From the NCBI GenBank assembly GCA_963794415.1, contig CAWCDI010000001.1, positions 434,001-498,000 on the forward strand: a stretch of DNA of 64,000 bases, given 5' to 3'. Shown in pieces: positions 50,498-59,051 of this stretch (within the stretch, counting starts at the first letter, position 1; every line of letters begins with the position of its first letter). A model generated the notes under the pieces. That model was not told the origin of the DNA and searched no databases. It was given only the letters and a program-made list of their open reading frames with translations. Source of the DNA: CAVPTL01 sp963794415. Its GTDB lineage: Bacteria > Actinomycetota > Thermoleophilia > Gaiellales > JAICJC01. The translations under genes and the position numbers were made by a program.

Positions 50498-51615
50498 GCG
50501 CCCTCCCCGGACAGCAGTCGCGTGGTGATCTTGCCGTCGTGGGTGATGACGGCGTCGTGCGTGATCTCGTCGTCGAAGTCGAGCTGCAGGGCACCGTCGG
50601 TCACCAGGTGGTCGAGCACCGCCTGGATGTTGCGGGCATACATCTGGCTCGCGTGCAGCGGCATCGTGGCGGGCAGGTTGAGGGTGCCGACGATGATCAC
50701 GTCGTGCTCGGTGGTGACCTCGCCGGGAGTGGTGAGCTCGCAGTTGCCGCCGGTCTCGGCCGCCAGGTCGACGATCACCGAGCCGGCCTTCATGGCCTCG
50801 ACCGCCGAGGCCGGGATCAGCCGTGGCGCGGGGCGGCCGGGCACGAGCGCGGTGGTGACCACCACGTCGGAGTCGGCGATGACCTCGCCGAGCAGCTCCT
50901 GCTGGCGGGTCTGCTGCTCGGGCGTGAGCGCGATCGCGTAGCCGCGCTCGTCCTGGCCGCCGCCGACGTCGAGCTCCACGAACTTCGCGCCGAGGCTCTC
51001 GACCTGCTCCTTCACCACGGGCCGGGTGTCGAACGCCGAGACGACGGCGCCGAGCCTGCGGGCGGTGGCGATGGCCTGCAGCCCTGCCACGCCTGCGCCG
51101 AGCACCAGCACCTTGGCCGGCGGCACCGTGCCTGCGGCGGTCATGAGCATCGGGAAGAAGCGCGGCAGCCGCTCGGCGGCGATGATGACCGACTTGTAGC
51201 CCGACACGGTGGCCTGCGAGGAGAGCGCGTCCATCCGCTGGGCCCGGGTCACGCGCGGCACCGACTCCATGCCGAAGGCAGTCACGCCGGCGGCGGCGAG
51301 CGACGCGACCAGGTCGGCATCGATCAGGGGCCAGACGTAGCCGACCACGACCTGGCCGGGGCGAAGGCGCGCGACCTCGGCCTGCCCGATCTTGCCGATC
51401 TGGACGATGATGCCGGACTGCTCGAGCACCTCGTCGGCCGACCCGAGTGCGGCGCCGGCCTCGCTGTAGGCGGCGTCGGGGAGCGATGCCCCCGCGCCGG
51501 CACCGCGCTCGACGATGATCTCGAATCCGGCCGCGACGAGGCGGCCGACAGCGTCCGGAGTGAGCGCAACACGGCTCTCGGATGGGGCAAGCTCTCGGGG
51601 GACTCCGACACGCAT
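50494..51615 (-). CDS. pntAA: NAD(P) transhydrogenase subunit alpha, NAD-binding part
   Basis: A 373-residue dI component. MRVGVPRELAPSESRVALTP opens the alanine dehydrogenase/PntA domain, and KVLVLGAGVAGLQAIATARR binds NAD. ATG 51615 has TACGAT 8 nt upstream (51629-51624). First gene of the pntAA-pntAB-pntB operon. Confidence 0.95.
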   Translation of the reverse strand: MRVGVPRELAPSESRVALTPDAVGRLVAAGFEIIVERGAGAGASLPDAAYSEAGAALGSADEVLEQSGIIVQIGKIGQAEVARLRPGQVVVGYVWPLIDADLVASLAAAGVTAFGMESVPRVTRAQRMDALSSQATVSGYKSVIIAAERLPRFFPMLMTAAGTVPPAKVLVLGAGVAGLQAIATARRLGAVVSAFDTRPVVKEQVESLGAKFVELDVGGGQDERGYAIALTPEQQTRQQELLGEVIADSDVVVTTALVPGRPAPRLIPASAVEAMKAGSVIVDLAAETGGNCELTTPGEVTTEHDVIIVGTLNLPATMPLHASQMYARNIQAVLDHLVTDGALQLDFDDEITHDAVITHDGKITTRLLSGEGA

Positions 51616-51654
51616 AGCGGGTCATCGTACCGATCCGGCCAGTGCGTGCTCAGA

Positions 51655-52494
51655 TCAACTGTCGAGCCATTTGGATCGAGCACCGGCGGCGCTCCACACC
51701 ACCGGGAAGAACGACTCGTCCATCTCCATCGTGTCGCGGCGGCGATAGCGCGAGTACACGAGGTCGGCGTGGTCGGGCACGAACCGGCTCGCGGCGGGGA
51801 GCAGGTGCGAGATCAGCGCCCGGCGATGGGCCTCGGTCGCCGTGTTGGGGCCGGAGCCGTGGAAGGTGTTGTGGTGGTGGAACGAGGCGCCGCCGGCCTC
51901 GACCACGACGGGCGTGAGCTCGAGCTCGGCGTCCGGCCCGGCGGGGTTTGCCCGGCGGGCGGGCTCGAGCCAGTCGGGCGGGGCGTGGAACTCGCCGCGG
52001 TTCTTCTCGGTGCGCGGCCACTTGTGCGAGCCCGGGACGAACGTCATCGTGCCGGCCTCGGCGGAGGTCGGCTCCAGCGCGATCCAGCAGGTGATCATCT
52101 CGCCCGGATCGAGGTAGTCGAGGTAGGCGCCGTCCTGGTGCATCCCCAGCGAGAGCGTGCCCGGCGGCTTCCAGATGCAGTTGTCCTGCAGGATGCGCAC
52201 GCCGTCGTAGCCCATCAGCTCGGCGCAGGCAGCGCCGGTGCGCTCGCTCAGCACCTGCTCGGCGAGGATCGTGTCGGCCTTCCAGCCGTTGCAGATCTGG
52301 CGGGTGCGGTTCTCGGGGTCGCGGCCGGCGATCCAGTTGACCTCGTCGGGCCGGATGCCGGTGTCGTACTCCTCCCGGAAGATGGCCTCGAAGCGCTCCC
52401 GCAGAAGGTCGACCTGCTCCGGCGCGATGAAGTCGCGCTCGATGATCACGAATCCGTCCCGGTCGAAGTCGGCACGCTGCTGGGGAGTGAACAC
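51655..52494 (-). CDS. Phytanoyl-CoA dioxygenase family protein (PhyH), second copy
   Basis: A 279-residue Fe(II)/2-oxoglutarate oxygenase with His119 and Asp121 in LGMHQDGAYLD and His212 in FHGSGPN. The C-terminal RxxxR anchor for 2-oxoglutarate is plausible. It is only distantly like the copy at 15279-16112, so they probably use different substrates. GTG 52494. It is 17 bp from the divergent enolase-superfamily gene. Confidence 0.83.
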   Translation of the reverse strand: MFTPQQRADFDRDGFVIIERDFIAPEQVDLLRERFEAIFREEYDTGIRPDEVNWIAGRDPENRTRQICNGWKADTILAEQVLSERTGAACAELMGYDGVRILQDNCIWKPPGTLSLGMHQDGAYLDYLDPGEMITCWIALEPTSAEAGTMTFVPGSHKWPRTEKNRGEFHAPPDWLEPARRANPAGPDAELELTPVVVEAGGASFHHHNTFHGSGPNTATEAHRRALISHLLPAASRFVPDHADLVYSRYRRRDTMEMDESFFPVVWSAAGARSKWLDS

Positions 52495-52511
52495 GCCGGT
52501 ATGTTACGGAT

Positions 52512-53556
52512 GTGCACGTCACCTATGCAAGCGTGGCCGACCTTCCGCTGCGCATCGACTCGTACTCGCTGGAGGGTCTGCTGCTCGACGCGGGCGGAGG
52601 CTGGTCGCGGCGCACAACGGTCGTGACGCTGCACGGGGCGGGCTTCGACGGCCAGGGCGAGGACGTCACCTACGACCCCGACGAGCAAGGGTCGCTGCAG
52701 GACGCCGGGCCGGTGCTGCCGCTGACCGGCGCGCACACGCTCGAGACGTTCTCGCGGATGCTGGAGGGGCTGGATCTCTTTCCCACGGGGCCGGTGTGGG
52801 ACGGCGCGATCAACTACCGGCGGTGGGCCTACGAGTCGGCGGCGCTCGACCTGGCGCTGCGCCAGGCGGGCCTCAGCCTGGCCGGGCGCGCTGGGGATCG
52901 AGGCCCGGCCGGTGCGATTCTGCGCGTCGATGGGGCTCGGCGACCCGCCCAGCGCCGACGTGGTGCGGCGCTGGCTCGAGGTCAACCCGGAGCTTCGGTT
53001 CAAGCTGGACGCGACCGTGGACTGGGACGACGCGCTGGTGGGCGCGCTCGCAGCGACGGGCGCGGTTGACGTGGTCGATCTGAAGGGCCACTACGCCACC
53101 AACTGGATGGACTTCCCCGCCGACGCGGGGCTCTACCGGCGGGTGGCGGAGGGCTTTCCCGATGCGCTGATCGAGGACGCGCGGCTGGAGCCGGCGGTGG
53201 ACGAGGTGCTTCGGCCCTACCACGACCGGCTCACCTGGGACGCGCCGATCCACAGCGTGGACGACATCCGCGGGCTCGCGTTCGCGCCGAAGGTGCTGAA
53301 CTTCAAGCCGTCGCGGTTCGGGTCGGTGCGCGAGCTCTTTGCGGCGTACGACTACTGCCGCGACCAGGGCATCGCAGGCTACGGCGGCGGCCAGTTCGAG
53401 CTGGGGGTGGGGCGGGCGCAGATCCAGTACCTGGCGTCGCTCTTCCACCCGGACGGCCCGAACGACGTGGCGCCGTCGGTGTACAACGAAGGCGTGGCGC
53501 CGGGCCTCCCGCCGAGCCCGCTCCCGCCACCAGGCGACGCGCCCGGATTTCGCTAG
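52512..53556 (+). pseudogene. Enolase-superfamily-like protein, frameshifted
   Basis: Two frames join into one protein of about 347 residues with an extra C at about 52887 (GGGCGCG where GGGGCG restores LAGALGIEARPVRFC). The N-terminal cap and barrel elements (FKLDATVDWDD, VVDLKGHYA, IEDARLEPAV, GGGQFELGVGRAQIQYLASL) suggest the mandelate racemase/muconate lactonising group, but the usual KxK pair is not obvious, so the class is tentative. TATGTT (52500-52505) lies 6 nt before GTG 52512. Confidence 0.65.
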
Positions 53557-54245
53557 GAGTCACCGCGCCGGATGCGGCGCGAGATCGTCATCGGACTCAC
53601 GCCGAGCGCCAGTGCGATCTCGGCTTGCGAGTATCCGTGCACCTTGTTGGCGCGGATGATGGCTGCAGTGTCCACGGAGAGAAGCTCCTTGAGCGTCTTC
53701 GGAGTCGTTCGCTCGCGGTCGGAGATCAGCGTGCGGTACCCGCGCTCGCCGCCCTCGAAGTACGAGAGCGCGCGGTCGCGCTCGAGGAACGGGAGGGGGC
53801 AGGAGATCCCGGCGAGCGCGCGATGTGCCGACCACGTCCACTCGTCCGGCGTCCGCGTGACTCGCGCGCGGCATGGAGTGAGCGCGACCCGCTGAAACGC
53901 ATCCATGAGGGAGGCGTGGGTCACGAGGACCTTCGCACTGAACCGGCGGCCGAAGACGTGTCCATTGCGGTTGTGGACGGAGTTGAACCGGCGTGAGTGC
54001 GTCGAGGTCAGCAGGTGCATGCCCTTCGACATGCCATCGGGCCCCAGCTCGAGCAGCAGGTGAGCCTCGTTGCTCATCAGGCAGTAGCTGAGAAGGTGCC
54101 ATCGTGCCAGGTCTCCGGCCCGGCCGAGGAGCGCGAGGAACGATCGCCGATCGGCGTCGTCGATGAAGATGCCGGCCCCGTCGTTGCCGTGGACGGTGAC
54201 GTGCTGGTGCGACCCTTCGGACTGGACTCTTGGTGCTCGTGCCAT
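53553..54245 (-). CDS. REP-associated tyrosine transposase-like protein with HTH, catalytic residues lost
   Basis: A 230-residue protein. The N-terminal 130 residues match the Y1/REP transposase fold: QHVTVHGNDGAGIFIDDADR, YCLMSNEAHLLLELG, FNSVHNRNGHVFGRRFSAKV. The normal HUH metal site NHVHLLL reads NEAHLLL (first His to Glu), and the Tyr expected before FN is absent (THSRRFN). The C-terminus is an HTH (SQAEIALALGVSPMTISRRI). It likely binds DNA without transposing. It shares CTAG with the convergent enolase-like gene. Confidence 0.7.
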   Translation of the reverse strand: MARAPRVQSEGSHQHVTVHGNDGAGIFIDDADRRSFLALLGRAGDLARWHLLSYCLMSNEAHLLLELGPDGMSKGMHLLTSTHSRRFNSVHNRNGHVFGRRFSAKVLVTHASLMDAFQRVALTPCRARVTRTPDEWTWSAHRALAGISCPLPFLERDRALSYFEGGERGYRTLISDRERTTPKTLKELLSVDTAAIIRANKVHGYSQAEIALALGVSPMTISRRIRRGDS

Positions 54246-54330
54246 GCCCCCAACGTACGCCGGCTCGGGGTCATGAGTCTCGCGCGGAGTTGCACCAGGA
54301 GTGTGGCGATTCCGGCCCCTGAACCGAGGG

Positions 54331-54915
54331 CTAGAGCAACGAGATGTCGGGCCCGCTTCGCTCGCGCGTCTGCTCGTAGGCGGTGATCTCGTCGGCCCTG
54401 AGCTCGGTGAGGGCGATGTCGTCCCATCCGTTCAGGAGCCGCTCGCGCACGTCCGGGTCGGTCGTGAACTTCACCTCGCGGCCCGAGGGCAGCGTCACCG
54501 TCTCGGCCTCCAGGTCGATCGTCGCGGCGGCCGGTGCGGCCTCGATCAGCTCGCGCACCTCGCCCGCCGGCAGCTCGACGGTGAGCAGCCCCACCTTCGA
54601 GCAGTTGTTGTGGAAGATGTCGGCGAAGCTCTCCGAGATGATCGCCTCGAACCCGTAGTCCTGCAGCGCCCAGGGAGCGTGCTCACGTGACGAGCCGCAG
54701 CCGAAGTTCGCGCCCGTCACCAGGATCGGCGCGCCCTTGAACTCGGCCCGGCGCAGCGGGAACTCCGGATCCTTCATCCAGTCGTCGAAGAGGAACTGGC
54801 CGAACCCCGTCCGCTCGATCCGCTTGAGGAACTGCTTGGGGATGATCTGGTCGGTATCGACCGACTCCATGTCGAGCGCCGCAACGGTGCCCGAGACCTG
54901 TCGAACGGGCTTCAT
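54331..54915 (-). CDS. leuD: 3-isopropylmalate dehydratase small subunit
   Basis: A 194-residue swivelling domain with DTDQIIPKQFLKR and NFGCGSSREHAPWAL, both signature motifs of LeuD. With LeuC it isomerises 2- to 3-isopropylmalate in leucine synthesis. ATG 54915 overlaps the leuC stop (ATGA). The length is normal. Confidence 0.96.
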   Translation of the reverse strand: MKPVRQVSGTVAALDMESVDTDQIIPKQFLKRIERTGFGQFLFDDWMKDPEFPLRRAEFKGAPILVTGANFGCGSSREHAPWALQDYGFEAIISESFADIFHNNCSKVGLLTVELPAGEVRELIEAAPAAATIDLEAETVTLPSGREVKFTTDPDVRERLLNGWDDIALTELRADEITAYEQTRERSGPDISLL

Positions 54916-56267
54916 ACCAGCTCCCTCACGTCGGTCAGGTGCCCGGTGACCGCCGCCGCGGCAGCCATCTCCGGGCTCATCAGATGGGTGCGCCCGCCGC
55001 GGCCCTGGCGGCCCTCGAAGTTGCGGTTGGACGTCGATGCGCAGCGCTCGCCCGGCGACAGGATGTCGGGGTTCATGCCCAGGCACATCGAGCAGCCCGC
55101 ACCGCGCCAGTCGAAGCCCGCTGCGCGGAACACCGCGTCCAGACCCTCAGCCTCAGCTTGAGCCTTAACCAGGGCGGAGCCGGGCACGACCATCGCCTGC
55201 ACCGTGTCGGCCACCTTGCGGCCGTTCACGATGGCGGCGGCCGCGCGCAGATCCTCGATCCGCGAGTTGGTGCACGACCCCAGGAACACCCGGTCGATCG
55301 CGATGTCCTGGATCGCTGTGCCGGGCTTCAGATCCATGTACTCGAGCGCCCGCGCATCCACCTCGCCCTGCGGGTGGGGGATGTAACCGGTGACCGCGGC
55401 GACCTGGCCGGGGTTGGTGCCCCACGAGACCTGCGGCGCGATCCTCGTCACGTCCACGTCGATGACGGTGTCGAATCGCGCCCCCTCGTCGGTGGCCAGG
55501 CTGCGCCACTCCGCCACTGCCGCGTCGAAGTCGGACGGCACACCCGGGCGGCCCTCCATGTAGGCGAACGTGGTGTCGTCGGGAGCGATCATGCCCGCCC
55601 GCGCGCCGCCTTCGATCGACATGTTGGCGATGGTCATGCGGCCCTCCATCGAGAGCCCGCGAATGGCCTCGCCCGCGTACTCGACCACGTGGCCGGCGCC
55701 TCCGCCGGTGCCGATCTGGCCGATGGTGGCGAGGATCAGATCCTTGGCCGTGCAGCCCACACCGAGCGAGCCCTGATAGTCGATGAGCATCGTCTTGGGC
55801 CGTTGCTGCGGCAGCGTCTGGGTGGCCAGCACGTGCTCGACCTCGCTCGTGCCGATGCCGAACGCGAGTGCCCCGAACGCCCCGTGCGTGGAGGTGTGGG
55901 AGTCGCCGCAGACGATGGTCATCCCCGGCTGCGTGACGCCCAGTTCGGGGCCGATCACGTGCACGATCCCCTGGCGGCGGTGGCCGAGGGCGTACAGCTT
56001 GACGCCGAACTCCTCGCAGTTCGTGGTGAGCGTGTCCAGCTGGAGCTGGCTCAGCTCGTCGGGCTTTCCGGGGCCGGTCGCGACGTTGTGGTCGGCGGTG
56101 GCCAGCGTGCGGTCGGGCCGGCGGACCTTGCGCCCTGCCAGGCGGAGGCCCTCGAATGCTTGCGGGCTGGTGACCTCGTGGACGAGGTGGAGGTCGATGT
56201 AGAGGAGATCGAAGCCAACTTCGTGCGCCTCCCAGACCTTCTCGAACATGGTGCGGGGTTCAGACAT
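54912..56267 (-). CDS. leuC: 3-isopropylmalate dehydratase large subunit
   Basis: A 451-residue aconitase-fold subunit with [4Fe-4S] ligands in VFLGSCTNS and AGCSMCLGMNPD. HTSTHGAFGALAFGIG is the usual active-site stretch. TAGAAT (56279-56274) is 6 nt from ATG 56267, so the operon is predicted to be leaderless. It precedes leuD. No attenuator or T-box is visible in the 68-bp upstream gap. Confidence 0.96.
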   Translation of the reverse strand: MSEPRTMFEKVWEAHEVGFDLLYIDLHLVHEVTSPQAFEGLRLAGRKVRRPDRTLATADHNVATGPGKPDELSQLQLDTLTTNCEEFGVKLYALGHRRQGIVHVIGPELGVTQPGMTIVCGDSHTSTHGAFGALAFGIGTSEVEHVLATQTLPQQRPKTMLIDYQGSLGVGCTAKDLILATIGQIGTGGGAGHVVEYAGEAIRGLSMEGRMTIANMSIEGGARAGMIAPDDTTFAYMEGRPGVPSDFDAAVAEWRSLATDEGARFDTVIDVDVTRIAPQVSWGTNPGQVAAVTGYIPHPQGEVDARALEYMDLKPGTAIQDIAIDRVFLGSCTNSRIEDLRAAAAIVNGRKVADTVQAMVVPGSALVKAQAEAEGLDAVFRAAGFDWRGAGCSMCLGMNPDILSPGERCASTSNRNFEGRQGRGGRTHLMSPEMAAAAAVTGHLTDVRELV

Positions 56268-56335
56268 GTGCGCATTCTATGTCGATGCGCGAGGTGATGA
56301 AAACCTCTTGAAACGATGCGGGCAGAGGCAGGTGC

Positions 56336-57079
56336 CTATTGCTTTCGCATGCGTCCCGCGGCCCATGCATACGGCCCTGCGGGCACCAGCCGGACAGCCT
56401 TCATACCGAGCGCCATCGGGAGCGGGAACGCGACCTCGGCCTTGCCCCGCGCGACGCCGCGGACGATGCGCCGGGCCGCCTCGTCGGGCTCGATCATGAG
56501 CGGCATCGGGAACCGGTTTCCCTCGGTCAGCTCCGTCCGCACGAAGCCGGGGCACACGGTCACCACCCGGATCCCCAGCGGCTTCAGGTCGATGCGAAGC
56601 GACTCGAGCATGTTGATCAGCGCGGCCTTGGTGGGGCCATAGCCCTCGGAGCGGGGAAACCCGCGGTACCCGGCCAGGCTCGCCATGCCGACGATGGTGC
56701 CCGAGCGCCGCCGGCGCATCGACGGAAGCACCGCCTCGACCCCGTGGACGAGCCCCATCACGTTGGTGTCGAAGTGGCTCTGAAGGAGCGCCGAGTCCCA
56801 GCTCGTGACGTCCACCTGCTTCCAGAACGCGGCGTTCATCACCGCGATGTCGATCGGCCCGAGCTCCGCCTCGACGCGCTCGACGACCGCCTTCGTCGCG
56901 GAGAGGTCGGTCACGTCCAGCTCGAGTGGCAGCACCGACGGCCCGAGCTCGGCTGCGAGCTCCTCGAGCTTCTCCATCCGCCGGGCCGTGATCGCCACCT
57001 GATGGCCGCCCCGGGCGTACTCGCGCGCCAGGTCGGCGCCGATCCCCGAGGACGCGCCGGTGATCCAGACGACGCTCAC
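56336..57079 (-). CDS. Short-chain dehydrogenase in the lipid operon
   Basis: A 247-residue classical SDR: TGASSGIG, NAAF, catalytic Ser in SLAGYRG and YGPTK (YxxxK). The start is GTG 57079 in the cfa stop (GTGA). As last gene of a hydrolase-oxidoreductase-DUF1365-cfa operon it probably acts on a modified fatty acyl intermediate; substrate unknown. Confidence 0.82.
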   Translation of the reverse strand: MSVVWITGASSGIGADLAREYARGGHQVAITARRMEKLEELAAELGPSVLPLELDVTDLSATKAVVERVEAELGPIDIAVMNAAFWKQVDVTSWDSALLQSHFDTNVMGLVHGVEAVLPSMRRRRSGTIVGMASLAGYRGFPRSEGYGPTKAALINMLESLRIDLKPLGIRVVTVCPGFVRTELTEGNRFPMPLMIEPDEAARRIVRGVARGKAEVAFPLPMALGMKAVRLVPAGPYAWAAGRMRKQ

Positions 57080-58305
57080 GCGGGGCCGCGAGATAGGAGC
57101 AGCTGGGCGTCGCCCACCACCGAGGTGGCAAACCCGGCCTCGCAGTAGGCCAGGTAGAACTCCCACATCCGCTGGAACTCGCGGGTGAACCCGAGCTCGG
57201 CCACCGCATCGCGGTTGGCGACGAACCGCTCGCGCCACTCGCGAAGCGTCCGCGCGTAGTGCGGCCCGATCTCGTCGGCGCGGTTCACGCGAAGCGCAGA
57301 GGAGGCGGCAAGCGCGGTGTCCACCGCCTCGCGCGACGGGATGAGCCCGCCGGGGAAGATGTACTTGTGGATCCAGCCGAACTGCCTGCGGGTTGCCAGG
57401 TAGCGCGCGTGCGGCATGGTGATGGTCTGCAGCGCCATCACGCCGCCGGGCGCGAGCAGCCGGTCACAGGCGGCGAAGAACGTGCCCCAGTAGGCCTCGC
57501 CCACGGCCTCGAACATCTCCACCGAGACGATCTTCGAGAACTGCCCCTCGAGCTCGCGGTAGTCGCGCAGCACCACCGAGATGCGGTCGGTGAGCCCGGC
57601 CGCGGCGATGCGCTGCTGGGCGAGGGCCTGCTGGCTCGGCGAGATCGTGGCGGTGGTGACCCGGCAGCCGCGCGTGCGCGCCGCATGCATCGCCATGGCG
57701 CCCCAGCCGGTGCCGATCTCCAGGAGATGGTCATCGGCGCTCAGGTCGAGCATCTGGCAGAGCCGCTCGTACTTTCGCTCCTGCGCCTGGGCGAGCGTGT
57801 CGCCGCGCTCGAAGATGGCGCACGAGTACGTCATGGTCTCGTCCAGGAAGAGCGCGAAGAGCTCGTTGGAGAGGTCGTAGTGGTGCACGATGTTCTCGAC
57901 GGCGCGATCCACGGTGTTCTGCGCACGGATGCCCAGCGCCGGCTCGTAGAACCGCCGAAGCGCCTGGAGCGGGCGGGGGACGAGGCTGGTGAGCGACGTC
58001 GCGAACACGGTGAGCACGGCAGTGAGGTCGGGCGCCGACCAGTCACCCGCCATGTAGGCCTCGCCGAACCCGATCTTGCCGTCGCGGCCTAGCCGGTGCC
58101 AGAAGTCGTCGCGCTCGACCACCATCACCGGCGCGGCCGGCGGCCCGTCGCTGATGACCTGCCCCGTCGCGGTCTCGACCCGCAGCGCGAGCCCGCGCGC
58201 AGTGCGCTCGAACAGCCGCCGAGCGATCGCAGCGCGCGCACGGCTGTGGTCGGCGCGCGGAACCACCGGCCCCTTGCGCACGTCGGTCACGGCCTCCATC
58301 GTCAT
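57076..58305 (-). CDS. Cyclopropane-fatty-acyl-phospholipid synthase-like methyltransferase
   Basis: A 409-residue SAM enzyme of the Cfa family. The N-terminal lipid-binding part is followed by NIVHHYDLSNELFALFLDE, SAM loop LLEIGTGWGAMAMHAA, and FPGGLIPS. It transfers a methyl group across a double bond in membrane lipids, giving cyclopropane, branched or furan precursors. It overlaps DUF1365 upstream (ATGA) and the SDR downstream (GTGA). Confidence 0.92.
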   Translation of the reverse strand: MTMEAVTDVRKGPVVPRADHSRARAAIARRLFERTARGLALRVETATGQVISDGPPAAPVMVVERDDFWHRLGRDGKIGFGEAYMAGDWSAPDLTAVLTVFATSLTSLVPRPLQALRRFYEPALGIRAQNTVDRAVENIVHHYDLSNELFALFLDETMTYSCAIFERGDTLAQAQERKYERLCQMLDLSADDHLLEIGTGWGAMAMHAARTRGCRVTTATISPSQQALAQQRIAAAGLTDRISVVLRDYRELEGQFSKIVSVEMFEAVGEAYWGTFFAACDRLLAPGGVMALQTITMPHARYLATRRQFGWIHKYIFPGGLIPSREAVDTALAASSALRVNRADEIGPHYARTLREWRERFVANRDAVAELGFTREFQRMWEFYLAYCEAGFATSVVGDAQLLLSRGPA

Positions 58306-59051
58306 CCCACACCCTCCTGCACCTCGTGTACCGGCCGCCTGACGCGGCGAAGGCCCCTGACGCGGAGCGCGACGCCGTGCAGGTGAATGAGCGCGGTCAC
58401 CCGCGCGGTCATGAGCGGCTGGGTGAGCAGCACCCGCCGCAGCGTCTGTTCGGTGAGCGGCTTTCGCCGGCCCACGAGCGTCGCGCGAAAGACGCTCGTG
58501 CCGCCCTGCACCAGCTCCATGGTGACGCTCAGCCGCTCACCCGGAGGCTGGAAGTTCATCCGGTAGCGGCCGTCCACCGTGAAGAACGGCGAGACGTAGA
58601 ACTCCTTTTCGGCCTCGCACCGGCCGTGCTCGTCGGGCGAGAGCAGGTAGCAGTGCCGCTCGCCGTAGGTGTTGTGCACCTCGGCCACGATGCAGCGCAG
58701 CTCGTCGTCCGGGCCGTAGCAGTAGTACACCGAGAGCGGGTTGAACACGTATCCCAGCACGCGAGCGTTGGTGAGGAGCATGACCCGTCCGCCCTCGAGG
58801 TCGACTCCCTCGCCCGCCAGGTAGCGAAGGAGGTTGGTCTTGATGGGCAGCGCCGGATCGCCCAGATGGTCGCAGCTTCGGATGGTGGTGAGCCCGTGCC
58901 GGTTGTGGCCGAACGACGGCAGCGCGCCGGAGAGCGCGTCCAGCTCGTCGAGATCCACCATCCACATGTACACGCGGTAGCGGAAGAGGTTCTCCTTCGC
59001 CGCCGTGCGGTGGTGCATCATCTGGCCCTGGTAGAGGCACGAGCGCATCAC
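58302..59051 (-). CDS. DUF1365 family protein
   Basis: A 249-residue protein beginning SCLYQGQMMHHRTAAKENLF with FNPLSVYYCYGPDDELRCIV and EVHNTYGERHCYLL, the DUF1365 signatures. The family nearly always sits between an FAD oxidoreductase and Cfa, as here, and is linked to unusual fatty acids. It overlaps the oxidoreductase stop (ATGA). Confidence 0.92.
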   Translation of the reverse strand: MMRSCLYQGQMMHHRTAAKENLFRYRVYMWMVDLDELDALSGALPSFGHNRHGLTTIRSCDHLGDPALPIKTNLLRYLAGEGVDLEGGRVMLLTNARVLGYVFNPLSVYYCYGPDDELRCIVAEVHNTYGERHCYLLSPDEHGRCEAEKEFYVSPFFTVDGRYRMNFQPPGERLSVTMELVQGGTSVFRATLVGRRKPLTEQTLRRVLLTQPLMTARVTALIHLHGVALRVRGLRRVRRPVHEVQEGVG

